Assembly: GCF_004358325.1 (NCBI RefSeq) | Contig: NZ_CP037940.1 | Span: 1,798,001-1,862,000 of the forward strand | Length of the DNA stretch: 64,000 nucleotides | Source of the DNA: Periweissella cryptocerci | Lineage (GTDB): Bacteria > Bacillota > Bacilli > Lactobacillales > Lactobacillaceae | Reading direction: 5' to 3' | Shown here: positions 44,111-51,885 of the stretch, piece after piece | Position numbering within the stretch: position 1 is the stretch's first letter | Layout: each line of letters begins with the position of its first letter | Made by a program: the position numbers and the translations under genes | The notes under the pieces: generated by a model | Told to the model about the DNA's origin: nothing | Database searches by the model: none | The model's input: the letters and a program-made list of their open reading frames with translations, nothing else

Positions 44111-44490
44111 TTTCGGCTCACGTGGGATTGGATAAAATTGACCACTACGTGCCAGTAAATTACTTGGCGCACCACGCTGGAAGCAACCTCCCAAGCCAAA
44201 GTGCGGTCTTGGGAGGTTCGGACAAGCTGGGCTTCTAAGGAATAAATTCCTAAGAAGTCTCATCTTATCCTCAGCGGCGACATGTGTTGCACACATATCA
44301 CCCCAGTCGCGGTGTAAAGGCTGCGCCCACCAAGCAATTTACCGGCACTCCGTTAGTTAGTAATAATTCTCAAACTAGAAAAAACAGTTACCAACCACAG
44401 GTCTTAGTAGCATAGGAAAAACAACAGTGACAATAGAACCTCAGTAATTCGATGCTTGAAAAGCACAGAAACGACAATCCTACACTAGAA
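44111..44490 (+). repeat. Structured intergenic element, copy 5
   Basis: Left end CTCACGTGGGATTG, right end CAATCCTACACTAGAA (44475-44490). Core 44149-44348. P3 is perfect: CCTCCCAAG / CTTGGGAGG. P4 shows a compensatory change: GGGCTTCT with AGAAGTCT, G-U pairs included, instead of GGAGTCT with AGACTCC. P5 has two A-C mismatches in CGACATGTGT / ACACATATCA. It is downstream of the AI-2E gene. Confidence 0.87.
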
Positions 44491-44501
44491 TCATAAATAG
44501 T

Positions 44502-44536
44502 AGCCACTGGACGGTATTGTTCAGTGGCTTTTTTTT
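44502..44536 (+). terminator. Terminator at the right end of copy 5
   Basis: AGCCACTG / CAGTGGCT with an eight-T run, just after the repeat frame. It probably ends any transcript through the repeat. Confidence 0.9.
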
Positions 44537-44627
44537 CGTCCTGCAAGTAACCGATGATTTTAATTGGCTAAACTTTAGGAAATGTTCTATAATTAATACT
44601 TATAAAAAATAAGTAAAGAGGTGTGGC

Positions 44628-45029
44628 ATGTCACAATTTGATTTTGATAAACACATTGCATATTTTCGCGACGCCCAAGGTGTACCGGTAGTTTGGACTG
44701 TCGGTAAGCATTTGGATGGTAGCCCAGATTATGATCAAGAAATGTATCAATTTGCATCTGAATTTCAACACTCAACGATGTATAATCGTGACTATGACCG
44801 GGTGTTGAGTAAGTTACCTTATGACAAACTTGAAGAACGTGATATTGAAAAGTTAATTGTGGAAAGTGATGATGTCGCAACTTTTGATGCCATTACTACC
44901 GCAATTATTCGTGGAGAACGGCATTTAGAAGGTATGTGGGCATCGATGCTCGAAAACGGTTTATTACTACGTTTGACGGAAAAGCTACAAGCAATCCACA
45001 AAAATAAAGCAACAGTAGATATTAAATAA
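44628..45029 (+). CDS. Hypothetical protein, possibly DUF6508
   Basis: The 133-residue soluble protein has an acidic C-terminal helical half (IVESDDVATFDAITTAIIRG, then ERHLEGMWASMLENGLLLRL). The R-x-E-x-x-x-x-G-x-W pattern recalls DUF6508 proteins, which I recall only loosely. Start ATG with AGAGGTG 6 bases upstream. It is monocistronic between terminators; function unknown. Confidence 0.65.
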   Translation: MSQFDFDKHIAYFRDAQGVPVVWTVGKHLDGSPDYDQEMYQFASEFQHSTMYNRDYDRVLSKLPYDKLEERDIEKLIVESDDVATFDAITTAIIRGERHLEGMWASMLENGLLLRLTEKLQAIHKNKATVDIK

Positions 45030-45033
45030 TCAC

Positions 45034-45072
45034 AGTGGAGGTAACTACGTAAGTGGGAACCTCCACTTTTTA
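45034..45072 (+). terminator. Terminator after the 44628 gene
   Basis: AGTGGAGGT / ACCTCCACT and T run. Positions 45073-45413 hold no gene: an AT-rich leader and probable promoter of the following hydrolase gene. Confidence 0.9.
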
Positions 45073-45413
45073 TTTGAATAGTATTATCAATGATAGAAGA
45101 GATAACCGGCATTTTTAGTAGTAGTCTATAAGATTCTACGAACGAATAATAAGTATTGCGTGTGAAAATGTGTGAATTTTTTGTGGTTAATATTGCTAAA
45201 TCGCGGTTAGTGTTACGCGCAGATTACAATCGCCCAGAATGTGTGAACAAACCATGAAACTTCGCCTAATGCCCTTCATAAGCCGATTCTTTTTTGCTAT
45301 GATAATTGCATGATATAAAACATAAGGAATTCTTAAGGATATTCAATCAATATACGTGAACGGATAAAAAGGGAACCATTCAACGTTAATCACACTCGGA
45401 GGAAGCGAATTAC

Positions 45414-46430
45414 ATGAATAAAATTGCAAAGAACTTAACACTTACGATGGCAACTGCTGGGGCCGCTATTTTGGGAACTAGTATTGTCGGTAACGCGGAT
45501 ATTACTGTGACGGCAAAACGTGGCGACAACGTCTTTGAAATTGCTGAAAAGTACAAGTCAACAATTGACCAAGTTGCAGCTTACAACCACTTGAACAACC
45601 CGCGTTTAATTTTTAAGGGTCAAAAGATTGTGATTCCTTCTAAAGCAAGCTTTGAAAAATTTGAAAAGCAACAAGCTGAAAAGAAAGATGCTAATACTGC
45701 GACGACTGTTGATGGAACTTCACAACAAGCCGATCAAAAGATTGCATCAATGATTACTTACGCTAAGCAATTTATTGGTACACCTTACGTTTGGGCGGGT
45801 TCTTCACCTAAGGGATTTGACTGTTCTGGTTTGGTTTCTTACGTGTACAAAAACAGCTTAGGCATTGATTTGCCACACCAATCAGGCCAACAAGCTAAAT
45901 TAACGACTAAGATTGATGTTAGTGAAGCTAAAGCTGGTGACTTGTACTTCTGGTCACGCGGCGGTAAGGTCTACCACGTTGCGATTGCAATTGGTGATGG
46001 TAAATTCATTGAAGCCCCACAACCAGGTAAGAAGGTTTCAATTAACACTGTAAGTAACTTCAAGCCACAATTTGCTGGTCGTGTTAGCCAATTAGCTGAT
46101 CTTATCACTGCTTCAAGTGATGATGTTAACGCTGATACAACTGCAGCAGACGCACAAGCAATTATGACGGCTGCGCAATTCAAACAAAAAGGTCGTGTAA
46201 GCTACGACAACAAGACATTCACTTACTACTCTCCAGATGGTTCTAACCGTTCAGGAATGGGCGCTTACACTGCTGATGGTACGTACACATTGAATGGTCG
46301 CGACAAGGATGGCTACTTGATTCTTGCGTCATCTAAGCCATTTGGTACTAAGGTGATGACACCACTTGGTATGGGTGTTGTCCATGACCGTGGAACTGTT
46401 GGTAACCACTACGATATCGTAATCAAATAA
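45414..46430 (+). CDS. Secreted LysM-NlpC/P60 hydrolase with extra C-terminal beta-barrel domain
   Basis: The 338-residue precursor has a signal peptide to about NA-D (29), LysM (about 30-75) and an NlpC/P60 domain (about 105-225; Cys in GFDCSGLVS, His in VYHVAIAIG). An additional domain follows (about 255-338) with FTYYSPDGS, ASSKPFGTKVMT and VVHDRGTVGNHYDIVIK. The last domain looks like a double-psi beta-barrel of the 3D/YocH kind, which in other proteins has lytic transglycosylase-like function. It would cut both peptide and perhaps glycan parts of the wall. GGAGG precedes the ATG. Confidence 0.88.
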   Translation: MNKIAKNLTLTMATAGAAILGTSIVGNADITVTAKRGDNVFEIAEKYKSTIDQVAAYNHLNNPRLIFKGQKIVIPSKASFEKFEKQQAEKKDANTATTVDGTSQQADQKIASMITYAKQFIGTPYVWAGSSPKGFDCSGLVSYVYKNSLGIDLPHQSGQQAKLTTKIDVSEAKAGDLYFWSRGGKVYHVAIAIGDGKFIEAPQPGKKVSINTVSNFKPQFAGRVSQLADLITASSDDVNADTTAADAQAIMTAAQFKQKGRVSYDNKTFTYYSPDGSNRSGMGAYTADGTYTLNGRDKDGYLILASSKPFGTKVMTPLGMGVVHDRGTVGNHYDIVIK

Positions 46431-46490
46431 TCAATATGGGACGGCGGACGAAAGCAAATTTTGTCCTAGATTCGTAAAGATTTAACTAAA

Positions 46491-46534
46491 AGCGGAAGAT
46501 TCAATCGAGAATGATTGAAATCTTTCGCTTTTTT
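46491..46534 (+). terminator. Terminator after the LysM-NlpC/P60 gene
   Basis: AGCGGAAGATT..CAATC / GATTG..AATCTTTCGCT and a six-T run. Confidence 0.9.
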
Positions 46535-46580
46535 GTCTGCAATTAGCATCATATCGCTAACAATATTCTCTAATATTCGT

Positions 46581-46586
46581 TATAAT
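46581..46586 (+). promoter_or_regulatory. -10 element of pyc
   Basis: Consensus TATAAT 59 bases before the pyc start; the -35 at 17 bases is weak (CTAACA). Confidence 0.55.
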
Positions 46587-46644
46587 AGTTGAAGATTATT
46601 TGTGAGAATTAGACCTGATTGCACTGGAATGGGAGCGAAACTTA

Positions 46645-49600
46645 ATGGAAAAAATATTAATTGCGAACCGTGGCGAAATTGCCACGCGGATTATTCGCGC
46701 AGTTCACGAATTAGGCATGCACGCCATTGCGATTTACGCAAAGGCCGATGAATTTTCAATGCACCGTTTTAAAGCCGATGAAGCTTATGAAGTTGGTGTG
46801 GGCGAAGATCCGATTGCGGCGTACTTAGATATTGCAGACATCGTCCGCATCGCCAAAGAACATAACGTTGATGCAATTCATCCTGGTTATGGTTTTTTGT
46901 CTGAAAATGCTGACTTTGCCCGGGCCGTTGAGGCTGCAGGAATTAAGTTTGTTGGCCCAACGCCAGCCCACCTTGAAATGTTTGGTGATAAAATCAAGGC
47001 CAAAAATGCGGCAATTGCTGCCGGAGTTCCAACAGTGCCGGGTACGGATCACCCCGTAACTGAAATTAGTGAAGCCATCGAATTTGGTAAGACGAGTGGG
47101 TATCCATTATTTGTTAAATCAGCTGCCGGTGGTGGTGGTCGCGGTATGCGGGTTGTGTATGAAGAAAGTGAATTAGTTGAAGCGTTTGCCCGGGCGCGTT
47201 CAGAAGCCGAAAAATCATTTGGGGATGACGAAATTTACTTGGAACGTTATCTGGTCGATCCCAAACATATTGAAGTACAGATTATTGCCGATGAACATGG
47301 GACCGTCGTGCATTTATTTGAACGAAATTCATCAGTGCAACGCCGCCACCAAAAAATTGTTGAGTTTGCACCAGCGGTTGGGGTGTCATTAGATGTTCGT
47401 AAACGACTTCAAGATGCTGCCGTAGCATTATTGGCATCGGTTAATTACCAAAATGCCGCCACGGTGGAATTTTTAGTTGAAGGGGAAGATTTCTTCTTCA
47501 TTGAAGTTAATCCACGTGTACAAGTTGAACATACCGTGACGGAGGAAGTTACGGGAATTGATATTGTTAAAACACAAATCTTAATTGCCGCTGGCCAACG
47601 TTTGCACGATGAAATTGGTGTGCCGGTTCAAGCTGACATTCGGGCAACCGGTGTTGCAATCCAAGCGCGGATTACAACCGAAGATCCGATGAATGGTTTT
47701 GTACCAGACACTGGTCGGATTCAAAGTTACCGTTCGCCAGGTGGGACTGGTGTGCGTTTGGACGCTGGGAATGCCTTTACCGGAGCTTACGTGACCCCAT
47801 ACTATGACTCATTATTAACCAAAGCAATCGTGCACGGGATGGATTTTGAAGCCGCCAACCAAAAGCTTAGGCGGGTTCTTGATGAATTTGTTATTCGGGG
47901 CGTGAAGACGAACATTCCATTCTTGAAAAATTTGGTTAATCACCCAGTCTTCCGTTCTGGACAAGCACCAACGACATTCGTTGATGAAACCCCAGCGTTG
48001 TTTGATCTCGAACCGGAAGCTCAACCAACAACGAAATTAATTCACTACGTGGCAACGACCACAGTGAATGGTTTCCCTGGTGTTGATTCAGATGACACGA
48101 AGTATTACGCACCTAACAGCTATAATGCGAAATTTGCCGAACTTGCACCGGACTTAGAAACGGCGAAAACCGTGTTAGATACTCAAGGTGCTGACGCCAT
48201 GGGACAGTGGTTGTTGAGCCAAGATAAAGTCTTGTTAACAGATACGACGATGCGAGATGCACATCAATCATTATTTGCCACCCGAATGCGGACAAAAGAC
48301 ATGGTGAATATTGCTGGTGATATGCAAAAGGCCTTGCCAGAACTATTTAGTGCTGAAGTTTGGGGTGGAGCGACCTTTGACGTTGCGTATCGGTTCCTTG
48401 GTGAAGATCCTTGGGAACGGTTGCGTCAATTACGTAAATTGATGCCAAAAACGTTATTGCAAATGTTATTCCGGGGCTCAAATGCAGTCGGTTACCAGAA
48501 CTACCCTGACAACGTAATTCAAGATTTCATCGCCGCTTCAGCAGAAAACGGCGTCGATGTCTTCCGGATTTTTGATTCATTGAACTGGGTACCACAAATG
48601 ACCGAATCAATTAAAGCGGTTCGCGATACTGGGAAAATTGCCGAAGCTGCAATGGCATATACCGGTGATATTTTAGATCCGAATAAAACTAAGTACACAA
48701 CTAAATATTACGTTGATTTAGCGCAAGAATTACAAGCAAGTGGGGCTCATATTATTGGTATTAAAGATATGGCCGGCTTGTTGAAACCCCAAGCTGCATA
48801 TGAATTAGTCAGTGCATTGAAGGCCGCGGTTGATTTGCCAATCCACTTGCACACGCATGATACGACCGGTAACGGTATTTTCACGTATGCCCGGGCTGTT
48901 GAAGCGGGCGTCGATGTCGTTGATGTGGCATCTTCAGCCATGTCTGGTACGACGTCACAACCATCAACGACCGCATTGTATTATGCCTTGTCGGGTAACA
49001 AACGCCAACCTGATTTGAACGTGCATGACGCTGAAAAAATAGATGAATACTGGAGTAATATCCGGCCATACTACGCTGGTTTTGGTAACAAGCTGAATGG
49101 TGCACAAACCGATATTTACCAAACAGAAATGCCTGGTGGACAATACTCTAACCTCCAACAACAAGCTAATGCCTTACGTTTAGGCGACCGTTGGGATGAA
49201 ATCAAGGTGATGTACACGACCGTTAATGAAATGTTTGGTGACATTTCCAAAGTTACGCCATCATCAAAGGTTGTTGGTGATATGGCATTGTTCATGGTGC
49301 AAAATGATTTAACGGCTGCTGATATTTATGATCATGGTGAAACTTTGGACTTCCCTGAATCTGTGGTGAGCTTCTTCATGGGTGATTTAGGTCAACCAGT
49401 TGGTGGCTTCCCCGAAGATTTGCAAAAGATTATTTTAAAGGGTAAGCAACCGTTGACGGTACGGCCAGGTGCTTTGGCACAGCCAGTTGATTTTGCCAAA
49501 GTGACAGCAGAAGTCACAGAACTCATTGGGCATGAACCATCGCGTGAAGAAGTGTTGTCATACATCATGTATCCAAAAGTGTATGCTGACTACATCGCGC

Positions 49601-50079
49601 GCCAAAATGAATTTGGACCAATGACTTACTTAGATACGCCAACATTCTTCCAAGGAATGCGGGTTGGTGAACGCGTGGAAATCGAAGTAACTAAGGGTCG
49701 CAAGAACATTGTTGTGTTACGACAAATCACGGAACCTAATCCAGATGGAACTCGTTCATTATTCTTTGAAGTGAATGGTCAAAGTGAAGAAATTATCGTC
49801 AAAGATGTGAACGCGAATGTTTCAACGACAACGAAACAAAAAGCTGAACCAACTGATCCCGAACAAATCGGCGCCACAATGGCTGGTTCGGTTGTTTCAA
49901 TCTTAGTTCAACAAGGCCAACAAGTTAAAAAAGGCGAAAGTTTGATTGTCACTGAAGCAATGAAGATGGAAACGATTATTCAAGCACCATATGATGCGGA
50001 AGTTCGTTATATTCACGCCACTAATGGAATGCAAATTGACGGTGGTGACTTGTTGATTGAATTAACGAAGTTGTCGTAG
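46645..50079 (+). CDS. pyc: Pyruvate carboxylase
   Basis: This biotin enzyme converts pyruvate, bicarbonate and ATP to oxaloacetate, which feeds aspartate synthesis. The 1144-residue chain has biotin carboxylase (about 1-450, GGGGRGMR at 165-172), carboxyltransferase (about 530-800, DTTMRDAHQSLFATRMRT) with metal-binding HLHTHDTTGN, an allosteric/linker region, and the C-terminal biotin carrier domain with EAMKMET. Length equals the single-chain family norm. It is followed by an aspartate aminotransferase, consistent with one pathway. A BirA-type ligase is not in the window. Confidence 0.97.
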   Translation: MEKILIANRGEIATRIIRAVHELGMHAIAIYAKADEFSMHRFKADEAYEVGVGEDPIAAYLDIADIVRIAKEHNVDAIHPGYGFLSENADFARAVEAAGIKFVGPTPAHLEMFGDKIKAKNAAIAAGVPTVPGTDHPVTEISEAIEFGKTSGYPLFVKSAAGGGGRGMRVVYEESELVEAFARARSEAEKSFGDDEIYLERYLVDPKHIEVQIIADEHGTVVHLFERNSSVQRRHQKIVEFAPAVGVSLDVRKRLQDAAVALLASVNYQNAATVEFLVEGEDFFFIEVNPRVQVEHTVTEEVTGIDIVKTQILIAAGQRLHDEIGVPVQADIRATGVAIQARITTEDPMNGFVPDTGRIQSYRSPGGTGVRLDAGNAFTGAYVTPYYDSLLTKAIVHGMDFEAANQKLRRVLDEFVIRGVKTNIPFLKNLVNHPVFRSGQAPTTFVDETPALFDLEPEAQPTTKLIHYVATTTVNGFPGVDSDDTKYYAPNSYNAKFAELAPDLETAKTVLDTQGADAMGQWLLSQDKVLLTDTTMRDAHQSLFATRMRTKDMVNIAGDMQKALPELFSAEVWGGATFDVAYRFLGEDPWERLRQLRKLMPKTLLQMLFRGSNAVGYQNYPDNVIQDFIAASAENGVDVFRIFDSLNWVPQMTESIKAVRDTGKIAEAAMAYTGDILDPNKTKYTTKYYVDLAQELQASGAHIIGIKDMAGLLKPQAAYELVSALKAAVDLPIHLHTHDTTGNGIFTYARAVEAGVDVVDVASSAMSGTTSQPSTTALYYALSGNKRQPDLNVHDAEKIDEYWSNIRPYYAGFGNKLNGAQTDIYQTEMPGGQYSNLQQQANALRLGDRWDEIKVMYTTVNEMFGDISKVTPSSKVVGDMALFMVQNDLTAADIYDHGETLDFPESVVSFFMGDLGQPVGGFPEDLQKIILKGKQPLTVRPGALAQPVDFAKVTAEVTELIGHEPSREEVLSYIMYPKVYADYIARQNEFGPMTYLDTPTFFQGMRVGERVEIEVTKGRKNIVVLRQITEPNPDGTRSLFFEVNGQSEEIIVKDVNANVSTTTKQKAEPTDPEQIGATMAGSVVSILVQQGQQVKKGESLIVTEAMKMETIIQAPYDAEVRYIHATNGMQIDGGDLLIELTKLS

Positions 50080-50150
50080 GCTTAAGCACACAAAATTTGA
50101 ATTTAAACTTAATTTTTCTAAAAAATATCCTTTGAAAGGAAGTGTATGCT

Positions 50151-51341
50151 ATGAAATTTTCGGAACGTGTATTAAACGTGACCCCGTCTGCAACTTTGCA
50201 GGTTTCAGCTTTGGCTAAACAAATGCAAGCCGATGGCATCGATGTAATTAATTTAAGTACGGGTGAACCGGATTTTGCGACACCACTTAATATTCAAACA
50301 GCGGCTATTGCAAGTATTACGGATGGCCGTGCGAGTTACTACACGCCAGTTTCAGGATTACCAGCGCTGAAAACAGCGATTATTAACCGTGTTGAAGCCG
50401 ACACTGGCCGCTTGGTCGAACCCAATCAAGTGACAGTAACCGTTGGGGCTAAAATGGGGCTCTACTCATTATTCCAAGCAGTGTTAGAACCTGGGGATGC
50501 CGCGATGGTGATTGCACCATATTGGGTTAGTTACGAAGAACAACTCAAATTAAGTGGGGCAACTGTTCAAATCGTCCAACCAGCTGCACCGGATTTGAAA
50601 GTTACAGTTACTGAACTTGAAGCGGCCAAAACTGATGCGACGCGCTTGCTAATCTTGAATTCACCACAAAATCCAGCCGGGCTTGTGTATGAAGCGGCTG
50701 AATTAAAAGCGATTGCTCAATGGGCGTTGGATAACGATGTGTTACTAGTCGCTGATGAAATTTATGGCAAGTTAGTCTATAACGGTACTAAGTTTACGTC
50801 AGTATTGGAATTTTCAGATGAAATCTTTGCTAACACAGTATTGATTGATGGGGTTTCAAAAGCCTATGCAATGACTGGTTGGCGTTTAGGTTATGTGGTC
50901 GCCCAAAAGGAAATTATCAGTAAGATTAATTTGTTGTTGGGACACATGACGTCTAATCCAACGACCGCTGCGCAATATGCGGCGATTGAAGCGTTATCAG
51001 GTGACCAAGTTCCGGTTGCCAAAATGCGGGAAGCTTTTGAAACACGGTTGAATACCACTTATGCGTTACTTGAAGCGGTTGAAGGTGTGAAATTATCATT
51101 TAAGCCACAAGGGGCATTTTATTTCTTCCCCGATGTGACAGAAGCAATGGTTAAGTTAGGCTACATGAATACCGTTGAATTTGCGATGGCAGTTTTACAA
51201 GAAGCCCACGTTGCCGTTGTTGCTGGTGAGGCGTTTGGAATGCCAGGCCACATTCGTTTGTCGTATGCGACGAGTCAAGAGTTGTTAACGGAAGCGATTG
51301 CGCGGATTAAAGCGTTTATTGAAAAAAGCGAAAAAGCATAA
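50151..51341 (+). CDS. aspB: Class I pyridoxal-phosphate aminotransferase, aspartate type
   Basis: The 396-residue enzyme has the PLP lysine in VSKAYAMTGWRLGY (about 235-248), LNSPQNPAG (about 168-176) and ADEIYGKLVYNG. It should convert oxaloacetate and glutamate to aspartate. The ATG at 50151 has AAAGGA 10 bases upstream, while the GTG at 50142 is too close. It follows pyc by 71 bases without a terminator, so oxaloacetate made by Pyc could be used at once. Confidence 0.9.
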   Translation: MKFSERVLNVTPSATLQVSALAKQMQADGIDVINLSTGEPDFATPLNIQTAAIASITDGRASYYTPVSGLPALKTAIINRVEADTGRLVEPNQVTVTVGAKMGLYSLFQAVLEPGDAAMVIAPYWVSYEEQLKLSGATVQIVQPAAPDLKVTVTELEAAKTDATRLLILNSPQNPAGLVYEAAELKAIAQWALDNDVLLVADEIYGKLVYNGTKFTSVLEFSDEIFANTVLIDGVSKAYAMTGWRLGYVVAQKEIISKINLLLGHMTSNPTTAAQYAAIEALSGDQVPVAKMREAFETRLNTTYALLEAVEGVKLSFKPQGAFYFFPDVTEAMVKLGYMNTVEFAMAVLQEAHVAVVAGEAFGMPGHIRLSYATSQELLTEAIARIKAFIEKSEKA

Positions 51342-51372
51342 TACGAGAACAGGAAATCTTACGGCTTTATTT

Positions 51373-51740
51373 AGCCTGACACGGAATTGAGTAAAATTGG
51401 CCACTACGTGTCTGGAAATTGCTTGACGCACTGCGCTGGAAGCTCATTGCCAAGCCAAAGTGCGGTCTTGGCAAACTCGGATAAGCTGGGAGTCTACGGG
51501 AATAAATTCCCTAGACTCCTCATCTCATCCTCAGCGGCGACATGTGTTACACACATATCACCCCAGTCGCGGTGTAAAGGCTGCGCCCGCCAAGCAATTT
51601 CCAGTCACTACGTTAGTTAGGCATAATGCTCAAAATAGTTACTAACTACAGGTCACAGTAGGATGGAAAAACAATACTGACAACAGAACTTCAGTAATAC
51701 AATGATTGAAAAGTGCGGAAACAACAACCCCGCGTTAGAA
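51373..51740 (+). repeat. Structured intergenic element, copy 6
   Basis: Left GCCTGACACGGAATTG, right CAACCCCGCGTTAGAA. Core 51408-51608, flanked by identical heptamers CACTACG on both sides. P3 has a third version of the stem, TTGCCAAG / CTTGGCAA (51447-51474). P4 tip is CGGGAAT / ATTCCC with outer GGAGTCTA / TAGACTCC, another compensatory variant. It lies between convergent aspB and the fibronectin-III gene. Confidence 0.87.
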
Positions 51741-51766
51741 TAAATAGAAACCATTTGTTACACATT

Positions 51767-51845
51767 AATAAGCTCGATTTCTACCTTAGAATTAAAGGAG
51801 AAATCGAGCTTATTTTTCGGGCTAAACAAGTTATATGTCAGCTCT
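51767..51845. repeat. Family-2 repeat, copy g
   Basis: AATAAGCTCGATTTC / GAAATCGAGCTTATT with CCTT / AAGG tip (51767-51816), then GGGCTAAACAAG..ATGTCAGCTC. It abuts copy 6 of family 1 and precedes the wall-protein gene end, so it may terminate that minus-strand gene. Confidence 0.78.
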
Positions 51846-51885
51846 TATTTTATTTGTTAGCAATGATTATTGGTACAAAAGGCAA

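Noticed and set aside
44108..44296. Minus-strand ORF of about 62 codons inside family-1 copies (also at 37469-37657, 59552-59740), with RPHFGLGGCFQRGAPS
   Set aside because: The similar peptides come from conservation of the nucleic-acid fold. The frame is not kept in all copies, there is no ribosome site, and copy 1 changes stems in pairs rather than keeping codons.
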